Origin: an endosymbiont of Escarpia spicata
GTDB lineage: Bacteria; Pseudomonadota; Gammaproteobacteria; Chromatiales; Chromatiaceae
Direction of reading: 5' to 3'
Length of the DNA stretch: 64,000 nt
Assembly (NCBI GenBank): GCA_003349915.1
Contig: QFXE01000021.1
Span: 186,001 to 250,000 of the forward strand
The notes under the pieces were generated by a model. The model searched no databases. It was not told the DNA's origin and was given only the letters and a program-made list of their open reading frames with translations. Below are positions 18,610-28,717 of this stretch, one piece after another (the stretch's first letter is position 1; the number at the start of each line of letters is the position of its first letter). The translations under genes and the position numbers were made by a program.

Positions 18610-19770
18610 ATGCTGAACTGGGACGATCCATTGACGGCGCCGACACCAACTGTCAAACAGGCACCACAGGCCGAAGCAATCGTGAATGACGAGTTGCAGA
18701 TTCCGGAGGCCGTTGTCGCAACCAAAACAACGGAGATGCCGGCCGAGGCAGCGATGAATCTGGATATTAAACCGGTCAACCCGGATGACAAACGCGTCAT
18801 CAACGGTTTGACCGATATCAACCAGCTGGCGCCATTCAAATACCCCTGGGCCTGGGACTATTTCCTCAACGGCAACAAGAACCACTGGACGCCGCTGGAT
18901 ATCAACATGGCGCAGGATGTGCATGACTACCACCACAACCTGACGCTGGAGGAGCGCCACGTCTACGAGAACGTGCTCTCCTACCTCACCACCTCCGACA
19001 TCCTGGCGATGCGCAACATAGGCTTGGCGGTGATGGAGAAGATGTCCGCCCCCGAGCTGCAAATCTACCAGGCCCGCCAGGTCTATGAGGAGGCACTGCA
19101 CACCTGGACCTACCAGCACTGCATCGAGACCATCGGCCTCGACCAGGGGGAGATCTACAACCGCTATCGCGTTGTGCCGGAGATCAACCGCAAGATCCAG
19201 ATCACCAACCGCCGTCTCGCCTCGATCCTGCGCGCCGACATCAATCTGCGGGATCCCGACGAGCTGCAGAACTTCGTCATGGCCTATATCTTCTTCGCGG
19301 CCATCTTCGAAGGCTGCTGGTTCTACAACGGTTTCAGCCCGATCTTCGCCCTACAGCGCCGGGGGCTGATGAAGGGTACCGCAGAACAGCTGCAGTACAT
19401 CATGCGCGACGAAGTGCTGCACGCCTCCTTCGGCATTCGCGTGGTGAAACAGATCATGTTTGAAGAGGGCATACAGCTCGATCCCAAAGCGGTCCGCGAG
19501 ATGTGGGACGAGGCGCTGGAAGCTGAGACAGGATACGCAGGTTATATTCTCAAGGATCCGATTCTCGGTTATTCGAAAGAGGATCACATCGAACAGTTCC
19601 GCTTCATCGCCAACCGCCGGGCGCGTCAGCTCGGGATAGAAGAACCCTTCCCCGGCGCCGAGAGCGCCCTGCCCTGGCTCGACGAACAGGCCAACCTGCG
19701 CAAGGAGAAGAACTTCTTCGAAACCCGTGTCACCGAATATCAGACCGGTGGCGCACTGAACTGGGAATAA
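18610..19770 (+). CDS. nrdB: Class Ia ribonucleoside-diphosphate reductase, beta subunit
   Basis: 386 aa from the ATG at 18610, nine bases after AAGGGG; the ATG at 18601 abuts that site and is less likely. R2 fold with the diiron ligands visible: Asp in TTSDILAM, then Glu and His in EEALHTWTY 31 and 34 residues later (the same spacing as D84/E115/H118 in E. coli), and later Glu/His in EGCWFY and RDEVLHASF. The tyrosyl-radical Tyr is four residues after the first His (HTWTY). The C-terminal tail (EYQTGGALNWE) is the peptide that docks on NrdA. Controlled with nrdA by the NrdR/DnaA region upstream. Confidence 0.96.
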   Translation: MLNWDDPLTAPTPTVKQAPQAEAIVNDELQIPEAVVATKTTEMPAEAAMNLDIKPVNPDDKRVINGLTDINQLAPFKYPWAWDYFLNGNKNHWTPLDINMAQDVHDYHHNLTLEERHVYENVLSYLTTSDILAMRNIGLAVMEKMSAPELQIYQARQVYEEALHTWTYQHCIETIGLDQGEIYNRYRVVPEINRKIQITNRRLASILRADINLRDPDELQNFVMAYIFFAAIFEGCWFYNGFSPIFALQRRGLMKGTAEQLQYIMRDEVLHASFGIRVVKQIMFEEGIQLDPKAVREMWDEALEAETGYAGYILKDPILGYSKEDHIEQFRFIANRRARQLGIEEPFPGAESALPWLDEQANLRKEKNFFETRVTEYQTGGALNWE

Positions 19771-19881
19771 GTCAAAGAGTTAGTAGTCACGGAGCGTTAT
19801 CGGCAGGGATGCCTTTTTAATTTCTTAGGAGGACGAGGTCTAATTTGACTTCGATCCCTTCACAATCAAGGGGAGATTTTC

Positions 19882-20076
19882 ATGTTATGTTCGCACTGCT
19901 CATCCGTGATGGTACAGACTGAATCCCTGCGGGATACCACCACCGAACAGTCTCGTTACGAGTGTCCGGTGTGTGGGCGTACGCACCTGCAAACACGGCA
20001 ACTGCAAGTGCAAGCGTCTCCGCATCCGGCCTACAATCACCACTTTCCGGGTGGTGAAGGCATCACGCCGCACTGA
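19882..20076 (+). CDS. Small zinc-ribbon-like protein
   Basis: 64 aa with two cysteine knuckles, CSHC (3-6) and CPVCG (28-32), the usual zinc-ribbon spacing, followed by a His-rich tail (PHPAYNHHFPGG). A good ribosome site (GGGGAG) precedes the ATG. I recognise no named family; it could be a small regulator or metal-binding protein. It lies 111 bp after nrdB on the same strand, but a promoter could intervene. Confidence 0.55.
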   Translation: MLCSHCSSVMVQTESLRDTTTEQSRYECPVCGRTHLQTRQLQVQASPHPAYNHHFPGGEGITPH

Positions 20077-20110
20077 CCCTACGTCGAGCGGCCCAAACGA
20101 CAGATAGGGA

Positions 20111-20518
20111 TCAGCGGGGGAATGCCGCCGCATAGCGTTCTATCCACTCTATCGCAGCTTGTTCACCGGTAAGCCGCCTCCCCTCTTTTTTCAGCACATC
20201 CTGTTTGTACTGTTCGATGTGGCAGACCTGCTCCACCATGCGCAAGGCAAACTCATCACCCGCATCATCAAATCTCACGCCAACCTCATAACACTCTTCC
20301 AGCGCCTTGCACCAGACAGTTATCCCTGATGCATGGAACTCCGGCGGCGTTATGGAGATGGCCACGTGGATAATGGTACCGGGAGCAATCCATTGATTTG
20401 CGATGAAGCAGAGCCCTCCGTCACTGATGTTTTTCAGACAATCATGGTTGTCTGCGACAATCTCACCCAAATCGAAATCGATGGGTATGTCTGATGGATG
20501 CCGAATGAAGTGACGCAT
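20111..20518 (-). CDS. PilZ-domain protein (putative c-di-GMP receptor)
   Basis: 135 aa: starts MRHFIRHPSDIPIDFDLG, with the RHxxD arginine motif near the N-terminus, then LKNISDGGLCFIAN, the (D/N)xSxGG motif of PilZ domains, and a beta barrel continuing to GVRFDDAGDEFALRMVEQVCHIE. Both c-di-GMP-contact motifs are present, so binding is likely. The C-terminal helix (RRLTGEQAAIEWIERYAAAFPR) is an added tail. No partner is adjacent; type IV pilus genes are elsewhere in the window. Confidence 0.85.
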   Translation of the reverse strand: MRHFIRHPSDIPIDFDLGEIVADNHDCLKNISDGGLCFIANQWIAPGTIIHVAISITPPEFHASGITVWCKALEECYEVGVRFDDAGDEFALRMVEQVCHIEQYKQDVLKKEGRRLTGEQAAIEWIERYAAAFPR

Positions 20519-20759
20519 GCTGAATCTTGCTTGCTCGTACGAAGACCTGTTCTCCCGCCGGTTCTCTCATCCCCCGCCGGGAAAAACCATATTGCTCAAT
20601 GGGTATCTACCTTAAGGAAAGCAAAGCTTGAAACTATTTTCAAGGTCAGTACCTTAGCCCGCACCTCCACACCTGTCCATCAAGAGCGCACTCAGACGAC
20701 ATATTGAACTGTAGGAGCGGCGCCTCAATCCTTGTAAAAACATACTCATAGAGATTAAA

Positions 20760-23353
20760 TCACCGAAGCATCTTCCTGATACTGAATGTCAACACCAGGG
20801 GCCACAACGCCCAATTGAGCAGTGAGATAAGAATCCCTACATCTTTTGGTGTTAGTGAGCTGTTTAACCGGCAATCCGGTTTGTTTGCCAAAGACTGTAG
20901 AGGAGCGTCACGTTTTGACTTTTCATCTACATCCTGCAAATCACTGGAACCTCTCCCCTGTAGTGACGTTTTGCAGAATAGGTGAAGGCCCGACTCCTCC
21001 GCCAGATCCCATTCATCCCGGGCCACAAGCCCAATGATAGGAATATGATAACGCAGCGATATAAAGAACGGCGTTGCGTCCTGCCATATAACCGCCGGTG
21101 GCATCTTGAGAGGTGCGAGTCCCTCTGCAGAACGCACCTCACGATATGCGAGGCTGGGTTCAAAATTTTCACGCGTATAATAGAGGGGCATCATCAGCCC
21201 CCAAACCACACCGATGACCAGAAGAAGCCGTAGCGGCGTAGTGCCGTAACCGAGCAAGAGTGCAAAAGGCAGGTGCAGAAAAAACCCTCGCAGAGACTCC
21301 AGGGGCAGACGAAAAAACCACCATTTACTGCGCCAGGCATCCCGCCACACTTGACGGCGCGCGCGCCGCTGAGCAGCGCGGTAGATTGCATTGGCTTCGC
21401 TCTCATGCCCAGCATTTCGAACGGACTGTTCCGACCTCACATAGGTATCACGCCTGAACATGGGATCGCAGGAGAGCAGCGTCTGAAACTTGTCCGTCTG
21501 CTCATAGTTTCGAATATCCCAGGCACGCACCGAAAGATCCTGCAGATGCAGTGGACGGGGAAAACGTTCTGTTCTTTCACCGAAAAGACGCTGCCACCGT
21601 TTATGTTCTATCCTCCGCGCCTCTATCCTTAATTCGCCAAGCTCGGCCGATGTCAAACGCAGGCCAATTCTATCGATATCACACTCTTTGAATGTTTCAG
21701 CATCAAAACTATTGTATGAAATCACGAACCGAAACGCTTTCAGATACCTGAAGTCGGCCGCGCCTGGGATGTTTACACTATCCGTAACATTAAACTCATC
21801 ATTGATGGAAAAGAGTTCAACTTCACCTTGTGCCTGTAGCCCTCTCGCCACCACACAGCCGACCTTGACTCCATCAAGAAGTCGTTTGCATATTCAGCAT
21901 CCGGTCGTTCCGAGATAAGATCCAGGCCCGTCAGATCGATGTCGTTATCACAACGAACCATGGTCAAGTCAAGATTTGCAGCTGTCGCACGACGTAATTT
22001 CACATAACTCTTTGGCAGGCGATCCCGCACCATTTTTGGTGTTTTATACGCAGCAAGCAGAGTTGTCCGCGAACGAAAGGCGATATCACCAGCAATGCGG
22101 CTATCGTTTAACCTGATCGCTCCGGCCACTGTGACATTGACGAAGTCACACTCACCACGGATGTTCGACTGGCATATTTCAAGGTGCCCCCCAATGAATG
22201 CACCTTCGGTAAGAAAATCGATCGAATGATTTGAGCCGCCAGCACTATTTTTATACTGCAAGGTGCTGTGCCAGAACAGGATATCACCTTCAATGTCGGC
22301 GCCATTGATAAAGACTCCTGGAGCACCTTTAGTATGGTTCTCACCGGTCACAACGAGCAACGGCATACGCACATCGCCATGTATTCGCGCATTTATCAGC
22401 GTTAGCCCACCCAGTATGCAGGGTCCGGCTTCAGCAGGGGATGGATATTCGAATATTCCTAAGGCAATAGTCCCGGACTCCAAAGAAAGCAAGCTCAGCA
22501 GACCATCAACGCGCGTACTCTCTATCTTTAAATGCCCGGATATTTTTGCCGCAGCAAAATTTAGCGTTCCACTGACCGCAGTATGTGCGACCACACTGAT
22601 ACCATCATCCGCATGCTTCATGAAAGGCGCCATAAATACGGTACTTTCGAAAACCGAACCCCAGCAGGAAAAGTCACCGAGAACCTGCAATCCAATTATA
22701 TTGACCGTTCCTTTAACCCGAATATTGGTTGCGCTGACATCACCTCTGACCAGGGACTCTCGATAAGCTCCATCCTTACCATAATATGACCCATGCTGCG
22801 CCCAACAGCTAAAATTAAAATCCCCGCCAATCCTTGCATTATCGAGAGTAACGGCATTTATATTCTTGGGATCTGGCGAGTTAATTTCACATCCACGGAT
22901 GCTCGCATTCTGCTCTACCTGAAGGCCCTTTGCCAAAACCGTGCCGTGGACCGTAGTACGATCCAAAACAAAATTTCCTTCAACCTGCAGCCCATTCAAA
23001 TTAAGCGAAACCGCATCCGGAAGGCGTTTACCCCATAAAGAGGGCATATCCAAAACATCCACATCATCAAGAATAAAATCCCCAACAACCCTGACATTTC
23101 GAAAGGCAACTGTTTTTGAAAATGTACAACCGGAGAAGTCTGCCCCCCCTTCAAACTTAGTACCGGTAAAGTCAACTTCACCCTCAAAGCAGGTATACAA
23201 CGCCCGCATTGGAAAAGTTACGCTTTCTCCACGAAACTGGACCGCACCGCGTACACGCTTATGTTCAATCTCAGCCATATCGCCCCGCTTTAGCGCTGCG
23301 ACAAACATATCCGCGTCGATAATCTCGTTCGAAACAAGCGTGGATTCAGTCAT
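20760..23353 (-). pseudogene. Beta-helix/pentapeptide-like membrane protein, split by a frameshift
   Basis: Start at ATG 23353 (GAGAAG upstream). The first 527 or so residues are one long run of short repeats of the form xIxGDxxL / F-x-G-x-x-F (for example VDFTGTKFEGGADFSGCTF, then VRGDVSATNIRVKGTVNI), predicting a right-handed parallel beta-helix. Near 21882-21890 the frame moves: the first frame reads YAND then a nonsense tail, the second frame continues RLLDGVKVG as if one base had been lost. Restoring it gives an 864-aa protein whose C-terminus has a long soluble segment and two or three transmembrane helices (LLLVIGVVWGLMMPLYY, ISLLNWALWPLVLTF). Family unknown. It follows the gene at 23377 by 23 bp. 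Confidence 0.75.
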
Positions 23354-23376
23354 TATCTTCTCAAATAGTATTCTGG

Positions 23377-24951
23377 TTATGGCAACACAAAATCGTGAGG
23401 GAGACGCAGGAGAAAATGCGTCTTGGTAGTAAAGAGTTCCGGCACCATACACAAACGGCCCATCACCGGCGTATCATCATCCATAGCGACACTCCCATCA
23501 GGATAGACATGAAAACATGTATGAAAAAATTTATCTGAATAGATTAGGAAGGCATCAGCAACCATAAAGCTTTTGTCAGGGTCACTGACCGGCCAGATCC
23601 GAATTGGCCTTATAGTATCCGACAGCACATCGCGCTGATCTTTCGAGTGACAGCGCCACTTGGCATCGTCTATTGATTCCACAATATGAAACAGGCCTTC
23701 ATCACCATGCACCATGTCGCAAAAGAAATCGAGATACTCCGCAGCAGTTGTGCTGTTTAGATTAAGTTTGTAGGCAGCATTTAGCTTATGAAGTGTGGCC
23801 GACATACCATTGAGTGGAATAAGTCGATCGACACCTTCAGGTACTTCAGAATCTGCGATTGCGAAAAGCATCTCAGTTCTCCGGGGATACCCCCCCCGCC
23901 GGTCTATTATTTCGTAGTGACTGTGTCCGTTATAAAATGAGAGTGTTTTGCGCAAAACGCGCAATTCATCCCCTATATCATCTGCCCAGGGCAACTGCGT
24001 CCAGGCATCGGGAATGTGATAATCGAGACAGCGTTCGTTTATATATGAAAAAAGCTCTCTGGCTTCATCCCTTAAGGCATCTTCTTCAGCTGGCCAAATA
24101 TCAATCCATCTGCGCTCGGAAAAACGTCGCTCAAAATTCTTCAACGATTCCTGCAGAACCTCTTCCGCACCGGCTTCACTATCAGACGGACGCCAGTTTT
24201 TCAGGTTCTTCAAAGCTCGTTGCGATTCCTTATTGTTTTCAGCACGGCGTTCAGATGATGGAATATCAAGCTGGTGAAGCATAGAGGCACACCAAGGCTG
24301 ATCCAAACCAGCAACTGTGCCTGGTGTTTTCGGTTGCGGAAAAACGCAATCTTCCATGAGCAATTTATACTCGATACTTGGAAGAAAGCCTTTTTTATAA
24401 CCCGAGGATACCTGGTATAACGCTTCTCTCTCACGGTCCAGAATTACTGGCTCGTCATTACCTGATACTCTCTCCAGCATATCATTCCAGCGTTCTTGCT
24501 CAATATTCTCCGGACGCCGCACCTCATCCAGGCTTAATGCGAGACTCTGTTTTTTTCTCCTGACTGCTCCAGTTTCGAAATAGAGCGCCAGATAGGCTGA
24601 TGAATGTTTTTTAAAATCAATCTTCTCCGTATAGATCTCCCTGATCACATTGAGAAATGTCTCTGCACGGAAATCAACCAGAAAAGTACGCCTTGGCGTG
24701 TCCCAGACAAAGGCGATCACATCTTCGACGCCATCGATAGCGCGCCAATTGAAGACCCACAGATATAGATCTGTTGCGAAAGGGATTGAAATTCGTTCAG
24801 CACCGACAAATTCGCGTGAGGAACGGAAAACTGGGGGAATGGATACTTCAACCAGGCGAACAAGGAACGGTCGTTTATAGGATAACTTGTGCGGAGAATA
24901 CCAGTCGCTGTCGTGTAATTCCTTTGGAAAATTATTGAATTTTATTTCCAT
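23377..24951 (-). CDS. Unrecognised 524-aa protein, operon partner of the beta-helix protein
   Basis: Start at ATG 24951 (MEIKFNNFPKELH), with AAGGAAAA upstream; an in-frame start 17 codons earlier lacks support. No signal peptide or membrane helix is visible, so it is probably cytoplasmic. It is rich in charged and aromatic residues, e.g. DLYLWVFNWRAIDGVEDVIAFVWDTPRRTFLVDFRAETF, and a C-terminal FHTCFHVYPDGSVAMDDDTPVMG block. I recognise no domain. It is upstream of and probably cotranscribed with the membrane beta-helix gene. The whole 20.7-26 kb block reads as an accessory island. Confidence 0.7.
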   Translation of the reverse strand: MEIKFNNFPKELHDSDWYSPHKLSYKRPFLVRLVEVSIPPVFRSSREFVGAERISIPFATDLYLWVFNWRAIDGVEDVIAFVWDTPRRTFLVDFRAETFLNVIREIYTEKIDFKKHSSAYLALYFETGAVRRKKQSLALSLDEVRRPENIEQERWNDMLERVSGNDEPVILDREREALYQVSSGYKKGFLPSIEYKLLMEDCVFPQPKTPGTVAGLDQPWCASMLHQLDIPSSERRAENNKESQRALKNLKNWRPSDSEAGAEEVLQESLKNFERRFSERRWIDIWPAEEDALRDEARELFSYINERCLDYHIPDAWTQLPWADDIGDELRVLRKTLSFYNGHSHYEIIDRRGGYPRRTEMLFAIADSEVPEGVDRLIPLNGMSATLHKLNAAYKLNLNSTTAAEYLDFFCDMVHGDEGLFHIVESIDDAKWRCHSKDQRDVLSDTIRPIRIWPVSDPDKSFMVADAFLIYSDKFFHTCFHVYPDGSVAMDDDTPVMGRLCMVPELFTTKTHFLLRLPHDFVLP

Positions 24952-25009
24952 AGCGTTTTCCTTGTCATAACGATCAAACAAGCACAGAAAATACGATACC
25001 ATCTAAGGA

Positions 25010-25175
25010 AGCTTTGATTAATTGTCGTTTCCGTCCTTTGGTTCGTAAACGCTACATCCGTGTAGCACTACTCGAACGCAGTGAGAAATCTTATACTTCG
25101 AAACTTGGCTATGAGCTTTGTAGTTTGAGATCTCTCCCTAAGGTCGAGATGACAGTAACGCAATTAATCAGCGCT
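25010..25175. mobile_element. Candidate MITE or insertion-sequence relic with terminal inverted repeats
   Basis: AGCTTTGATTAATTG at 25010-25024 and CAATTAATCAGCGCT at 25161-25175 are inverted copies (13 of 15 matching), 166 bp end to end, with no coding content between. It sits between two accessory genes. No clear target-site duplication was found. Confidence 0.4.
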
Positions 25176-25255
25176 TACCTAACCCGATCATACAGAAATA
25201 CAAATCGTTGTGACAAAAAGCGTTTCCCTGACAATACCGCCAAGTTTCCCTTCCA

Positions 25256-25984
25256 TCATCCACTAAACAGCAAACAGCGACGGTATGCTCCATTCAGCAT
25301 GCTGTTTGCTGCAGAGATAACCTCTGCCAATTCTTCAGGGCCTTCCAGATCCAACTGCTGTGCCAACATCGCGTTTTCCGCACCCGACTCCACCGCATCG
25401 AGCAGCCGAAGCCACAGACGCCAGCGAACTCGCTGAGCCGACACTTTCGGTGCCGCTATTTTTCCTGCCTTTATGCGCCTGCTCTGTTCTATCTGCAGCC
25501 TACGCTTGGCTTGGGCCAACTGTGACCGTAGCGGGATCGCAAGGTCGAAAAGTATCGCCGCCTGTTCTGCCCGCCATTCATCACCAGGTTCTTCAAGCAA
25601 GCGTGGCGGTATTGAAAATTCCCGCCAGGCCAGTCTCTCTTCACCCACCGGATCGTCATCCGCCGGGTCGGGGGGGAATTTGTAGAAGCCCCAACGCGCC
25701 CCCATGGCGCATTCAATCAGTACCTTGTCACCTTCAATGCGGCAGTCGCTCTCACTGCATTCACTGGCCACCACCCAGGATCTTGGGTCCAGCTTCCAGG
25801 CACAGAAATCCCGGTTCGGCGGTCTGCCATAGGCTACCTCAAGCAGTTGCCATGTCTCATTGAAGGTCCTCCACTCCCTGCGGTAATCAGGATTGCGTCG
25901 CAGAAACTCCCAGGCCCATTGGGCTCCGCTCAATCTTTCTGTGAAACCGTAGTCGTCGGCTAAGCGCCAGTCCTTCATCGGCAT
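25256..25984 (-). CDS. Protein with the transcriptional-regulator-like (PF20109-type) domain
   Basis: 242 aa. The N-terminus, MKDWRLADDYGFTERLSGAQWAWEFLRRNPDYRREW, matches the conserved start of a family with a domain named transcription-regulator-like, in which DW..AAY....D...WAWEFLRRN.DYR is the signature; such genes are common on integrative elements. The next part has KLDPRSWVV and RWGFYKFPPDPADDDPVGEERLAW. The C-terminal half is basic and helical (LRSQLAQAKRRLQIEQSRRIKAGK...), a possible DNA-binding region. It supports an accessory origin for the region around it. Role not established. Confidence 0.65.
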   Translation of the reverse strand: MPMKDWRLADDYGFTERLSGAQWAWEFLRRNPDYRREWRTFNETWQLLEVAYGRPPNRDFCAWKLDPRSWVVASECSESDCRIEGDKVLIECAMGARWGFYKFPPDPADDDPVGEERLAWREFSIPPRLLEEPGDEWRAEQAAILFDLAIPLRSQLAQAKRRLQIEQSRRIKAGKIAAPKVSAQRVRWRLWLRLLDAVESGAENAMLAQQLDLEGPEELAEVISAANSMLNGAYRRCLLFSG

Positions 25985-26117
25985 TGAGTTTTTCCCTGTT
26001 TTGTAATGGGCTGAAGGATATCTCTCACTCCGTTCGAGATGACAATGAATTATTTTATCAGAACGACTTTAGCTCACCACACTTGCGGAGACTGGTGCAA
26101 CCATCCAGAATCATTGT

Positions 26118-27263
26118 ATGAAGACACCCAATCTAATGGAGATGACCCGTACCCTGATCGCTGCGCCTTCGGTAAGCAGCGTCAATCCTTCGTGGGACAT
26201 GGGCAATCAGCCGGTAATCGAAGTTTTGAGCAGCTGGCTCGAAACACTTGGATTCAAGATCGAAATAGTGCCGATCCCAGGTCACAGGAACAAGTCCAAT
26301 CTGGTGGCCAGCGCCGGTAGCGGCAGTGAAGGCCTGGTGCTCTCCGGCCATACCGACACCGTGCCTTTCGACGAGGAGAAGTGGCACAGCGACCCCCTAC
26401 AGCTCATCGAAAGGGACAACCGTTTCTACGGCCTCGGCACCACCGATATGAAGGGGTTCTTTGCAGTTGTCATCGAGGCAATCCGCGAACTGCCGTTGCA
26501 CAATCTGAAACAGCCGCTGACCCTGATCGCCACCGCCGATGAAGAGAGCACCATGTGCGGTGCCCAGGCACTCGTCGACCTGCATCGCCGGCTGGGACGC
26601 CATGCACTGATTGGCGAGCCGACCGGGCTAAAGCCGATTCGTACCCACAAAGGGATCTCCATGGAGTCGATTCGGCTGACCGGGCGCTCCGGCCACTCCA
26701 GCGACCCGTCACTGGGGGTCAATGCCCTGGAGGGAATGCACCGAGTCATCGGAGAGGTGTTGCAGTGGCGTGACGATCTGCAGCAACGCTATCGCAATCC
26801 TGCATTCGAAGTTGAGGTACCGACCATTAATCTCGGGCATATTCACGGCGGCGACAACCCAAACCGCATCTGCGGCCAGTGCGAACTCCAGTTCGATCTG
26901 CGTCCACTGCCGGGCATGGTACTGAGTGATCTGCGTGCTGAAATATCTACCCGTATTGATCGGTTGCTTGTGGATAGCGGCCTGGCCTGGGAGATGGTCC
27001 CGGTCTTCGCTGGCATCCCGGCGATGGAGACTCCAAAGGGTGCCGCCATCGTGCAGGCAGTCGAGTCCCTCACCGGTTTTCCGGCGGGTGCTGTCGCCTT
27101 CGGCACCGAAGGACCCTATCTGAACGAGATGGGCATGGAGACGGTGATCTGCGGCCCCGGCCATATCGATCAAGCCCATCAACCCGATGAATACCTTCCC
27201 CTTGAACATATCCAGCCTGCAATCAAACTGATACAGTCGCTGGTGAAGAGATTCTGTTTGTGA
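26118..27263 (+). CDS. argE: Acetylornithine deacetylase
   Basis: 381-aa M20-family metallopeptidase. Zinc-binding residues: His in SGHTDTVPF (Asp two residues on), Asp in GLGTTDMKGFF, the catalytic/ligand Glu pair in ATADEESTMCGA, Glu in GEPTGLKP, and the C-terminal His in GHIDQAHQPDEY. The PTxxxxxxKGxxxx and GHSSDPSLGVNALEGM block is the dimerisation domain. It releases acetate from N-acetylornithine in arginine synthesis. The gene is 34 bp before argA and in the same operon; cyclic-pathway organisms use ArgJ instead, so argE plus a classical argA indicates the linear route. Confidence 0.93.
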   Translation: MKTPNLMEMTRTLIAAPSVSSVNPSWDMGNQPVIEVLSSWLETLGFKIEIVPIPGHRNKSNLVASAGSGSEGLVLSGHTDTVPFDEEKWHSDPLQLIERDNRFYGLGTTDMKGFFAVVIEAIRELPLHNLKQPLTLIATADEESTMCGAQALVDLHRRLGRHALIGEPTGLKPIRTHKGISMESIRLTGRSGHSSDPSLGVNALEGMHRVIGEVLQWRDDLQQRYRNPAFEVEVPTINLGHIHGGDNPNRICGQCELQFDLRPLPGMVLSDLRAEISTRIDRLLVDSGLAWEMVPVFAGIPAMETPKGAAIVQAVESLTGFPAGAVAFGTEGPYLNEMGMETVICGPGHIDQAHQPDEYLPLEHIQPAIKLIQSLVKRFCL

Positions 27264-27297
27264 TCTTCTGTTAGCCAGACCCTGAATAGGCAGAAAA

Positions 27298-28632
27298 ATG
27301 GTCTCCAAAAAGCAAACGACCGACCCTTTCGTGACCTGGTTTCGCGACGCATCCCCCTATATCCACGCCCATCGTGGACGCACCTTCGTCGTCTGTTTCG
27401 GTGGAGAGGCGGTGGCGGACAGGTGCTTTCCAAACCTGATCCACGATCTTGCCATTCTCCAGGGACTGGGGATCCGCCTGGTGCTGGTACACGGTGCACG
27501 TCCCCAGATCGAAGAGCGGCTGCAGACACGTGGGGCCAAGATGCAGTACATCGATGGCCTGCGGGTAACCGACGATACAGCGCTGGCCTGCGTCAAGGAG
27601 GCCGCTGGTGCCGTGCGGGTGGAGATCGAGGCCCTGCTCTCCATGGGACTCTCCAACTCGCCCATGGCAGGAGCGCGTATCCGGGCAGCCTCCGGCAACT
27701 TCGTTACTGCTAAACCCATCGGCGTCAGAAACGGTACCGACTACGGTCATACAGGAGAAGTCCGTCGCGTCGATTCCGCAGCCATCGAGCAGCGCCTGGA
27801 AACCGGTGCGATTGCCATCATCCCCCCGATCGGCTACTCCCCGACCGGCGAGGTATTCAATCTCAGCGCCGCCGACGTCGCTGCATCCGTGGCCATCGCC
27901 TTGGGGGCGGATAAGCTCATCAGTCTGGTGGAGGGTAAAGGGTTGACCGACTCACGGGGGCGTCTCATCACCAATGTGGTGCCACGGGATGTGGACGCCA
28001 TCCTGTCACGGCGCAAACGGCTGCCGGAGGATATCTGCCAGCATCTACGGGCGGCGGTCACCGCCTGCCGCAGCGGCGTCAATCGCATCCATCTGCTCGA
28101 CAGGAAGGGTGACGGCGCGCTGTTGCAAGAGCTCTTTACCCGCGACGGTTCAGGCACCCTGATCACCGCTGAACCCTATGAGGAGACCCGCACCGCTACC
28201 ATCGACGATATCGGCGGCCTGCTGGAACTGCTCACACCGTTGGAGACGGAGGGAGTTCTGGTACGGCGCTCACGGGAACTGCTGGAGACTGAGATCAAAC
28301 GCTTCACGCTTATGGAGCGTGACGGCATGGCCATCGCCTGTGCCGCCCTCTACCCCTATGCCAAGGAAGGGATGGCAGAGCTCGCCTGTGTCGTCGTACA
28401 CCCCGACTACCGGGACGGTGGACGCGGGGACAGGCTACTGGAACAGATGGAGACCACTGCCCGCGCCCAGGGCATCCGGCAGCTTTTCCTGCTCACCACC
28501 CATACCGCCCATTGGTTCCGGGAACGGGGTTTCGTTACCGCCGATCTTAAATCCCTGCCGATAAAACGCCGGCAGCTGTATAACTATCGGCGCAATTCAA
28601 AGGTGCTGATCAAGCAACTCTCCGGGAGCTGA
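27298..28632 (+). CDS. argA: N-acetylglutamate synthase
   Basis: 444 aa: an amino-acid-kinase-like domain (residues about 20-285; LVLVHGARPQIEERL, IPPIGYSPTGEVFNLSAADVAASVAIALGADKLI) that has lost kinase activity and binds arginine, then a GNAT acetyltransferase domain (about 300-440; AELACVVVHPDYRDGGRGDRLLEQME). This is the classical feedback-inhibited ArgA. It makes N-acetylglutamate from glutamate and acetyl-CoA, the first step of arginine synthesis, and pairs with the upstream argE. The start ATG at 27298 gives the normal family length. Confidence 0.95.
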   Translation: MVSKKQTTDPFVTWFRDASPYIHAHRGRTFVVCFGGEAVADRCFPNLIHDLAILQGLGIRLVLVHGARPQIEERLQTRGAKMQYIDGLRVTDDTALACVKEAAGAVRVEIEALLSMGLSNSPMAGARIRAASGNFVTAKPIGVRNGTDYGHTGEVRRVDSAAIEQRLETGAIAIIPPIGYSPTGEVFNLSAADVAASVAIALGADKLISLVEGKGLTDSRGRLITNVVPRDVDAILSRRKRLPEDICQHLRAAVTACRSGVNRIHLLDRKGDGALLQELFTRDGSGTLITAEPYEETRTATIDDIGGLLELLTPLETEGVLVRRSRELLETEIKRFTLMERDGMAIACAALYPYAKEGMAELACVVVHPDYRDGGRGDRLLEQMETTARAQGIRQLFLLTTHTAHWFRERGFVTADLKSLPIKRRQLYNYRRNSKVLIKQLSGS

Positions 28633-28717
28633 CTCAGGCAATCTCGTATCCGGTACTGGGAGTTATTGTTTCGCGAGCCCCAACTGGCTGATCTGGTTTG
28701 GCAGGATTACCGCAATT

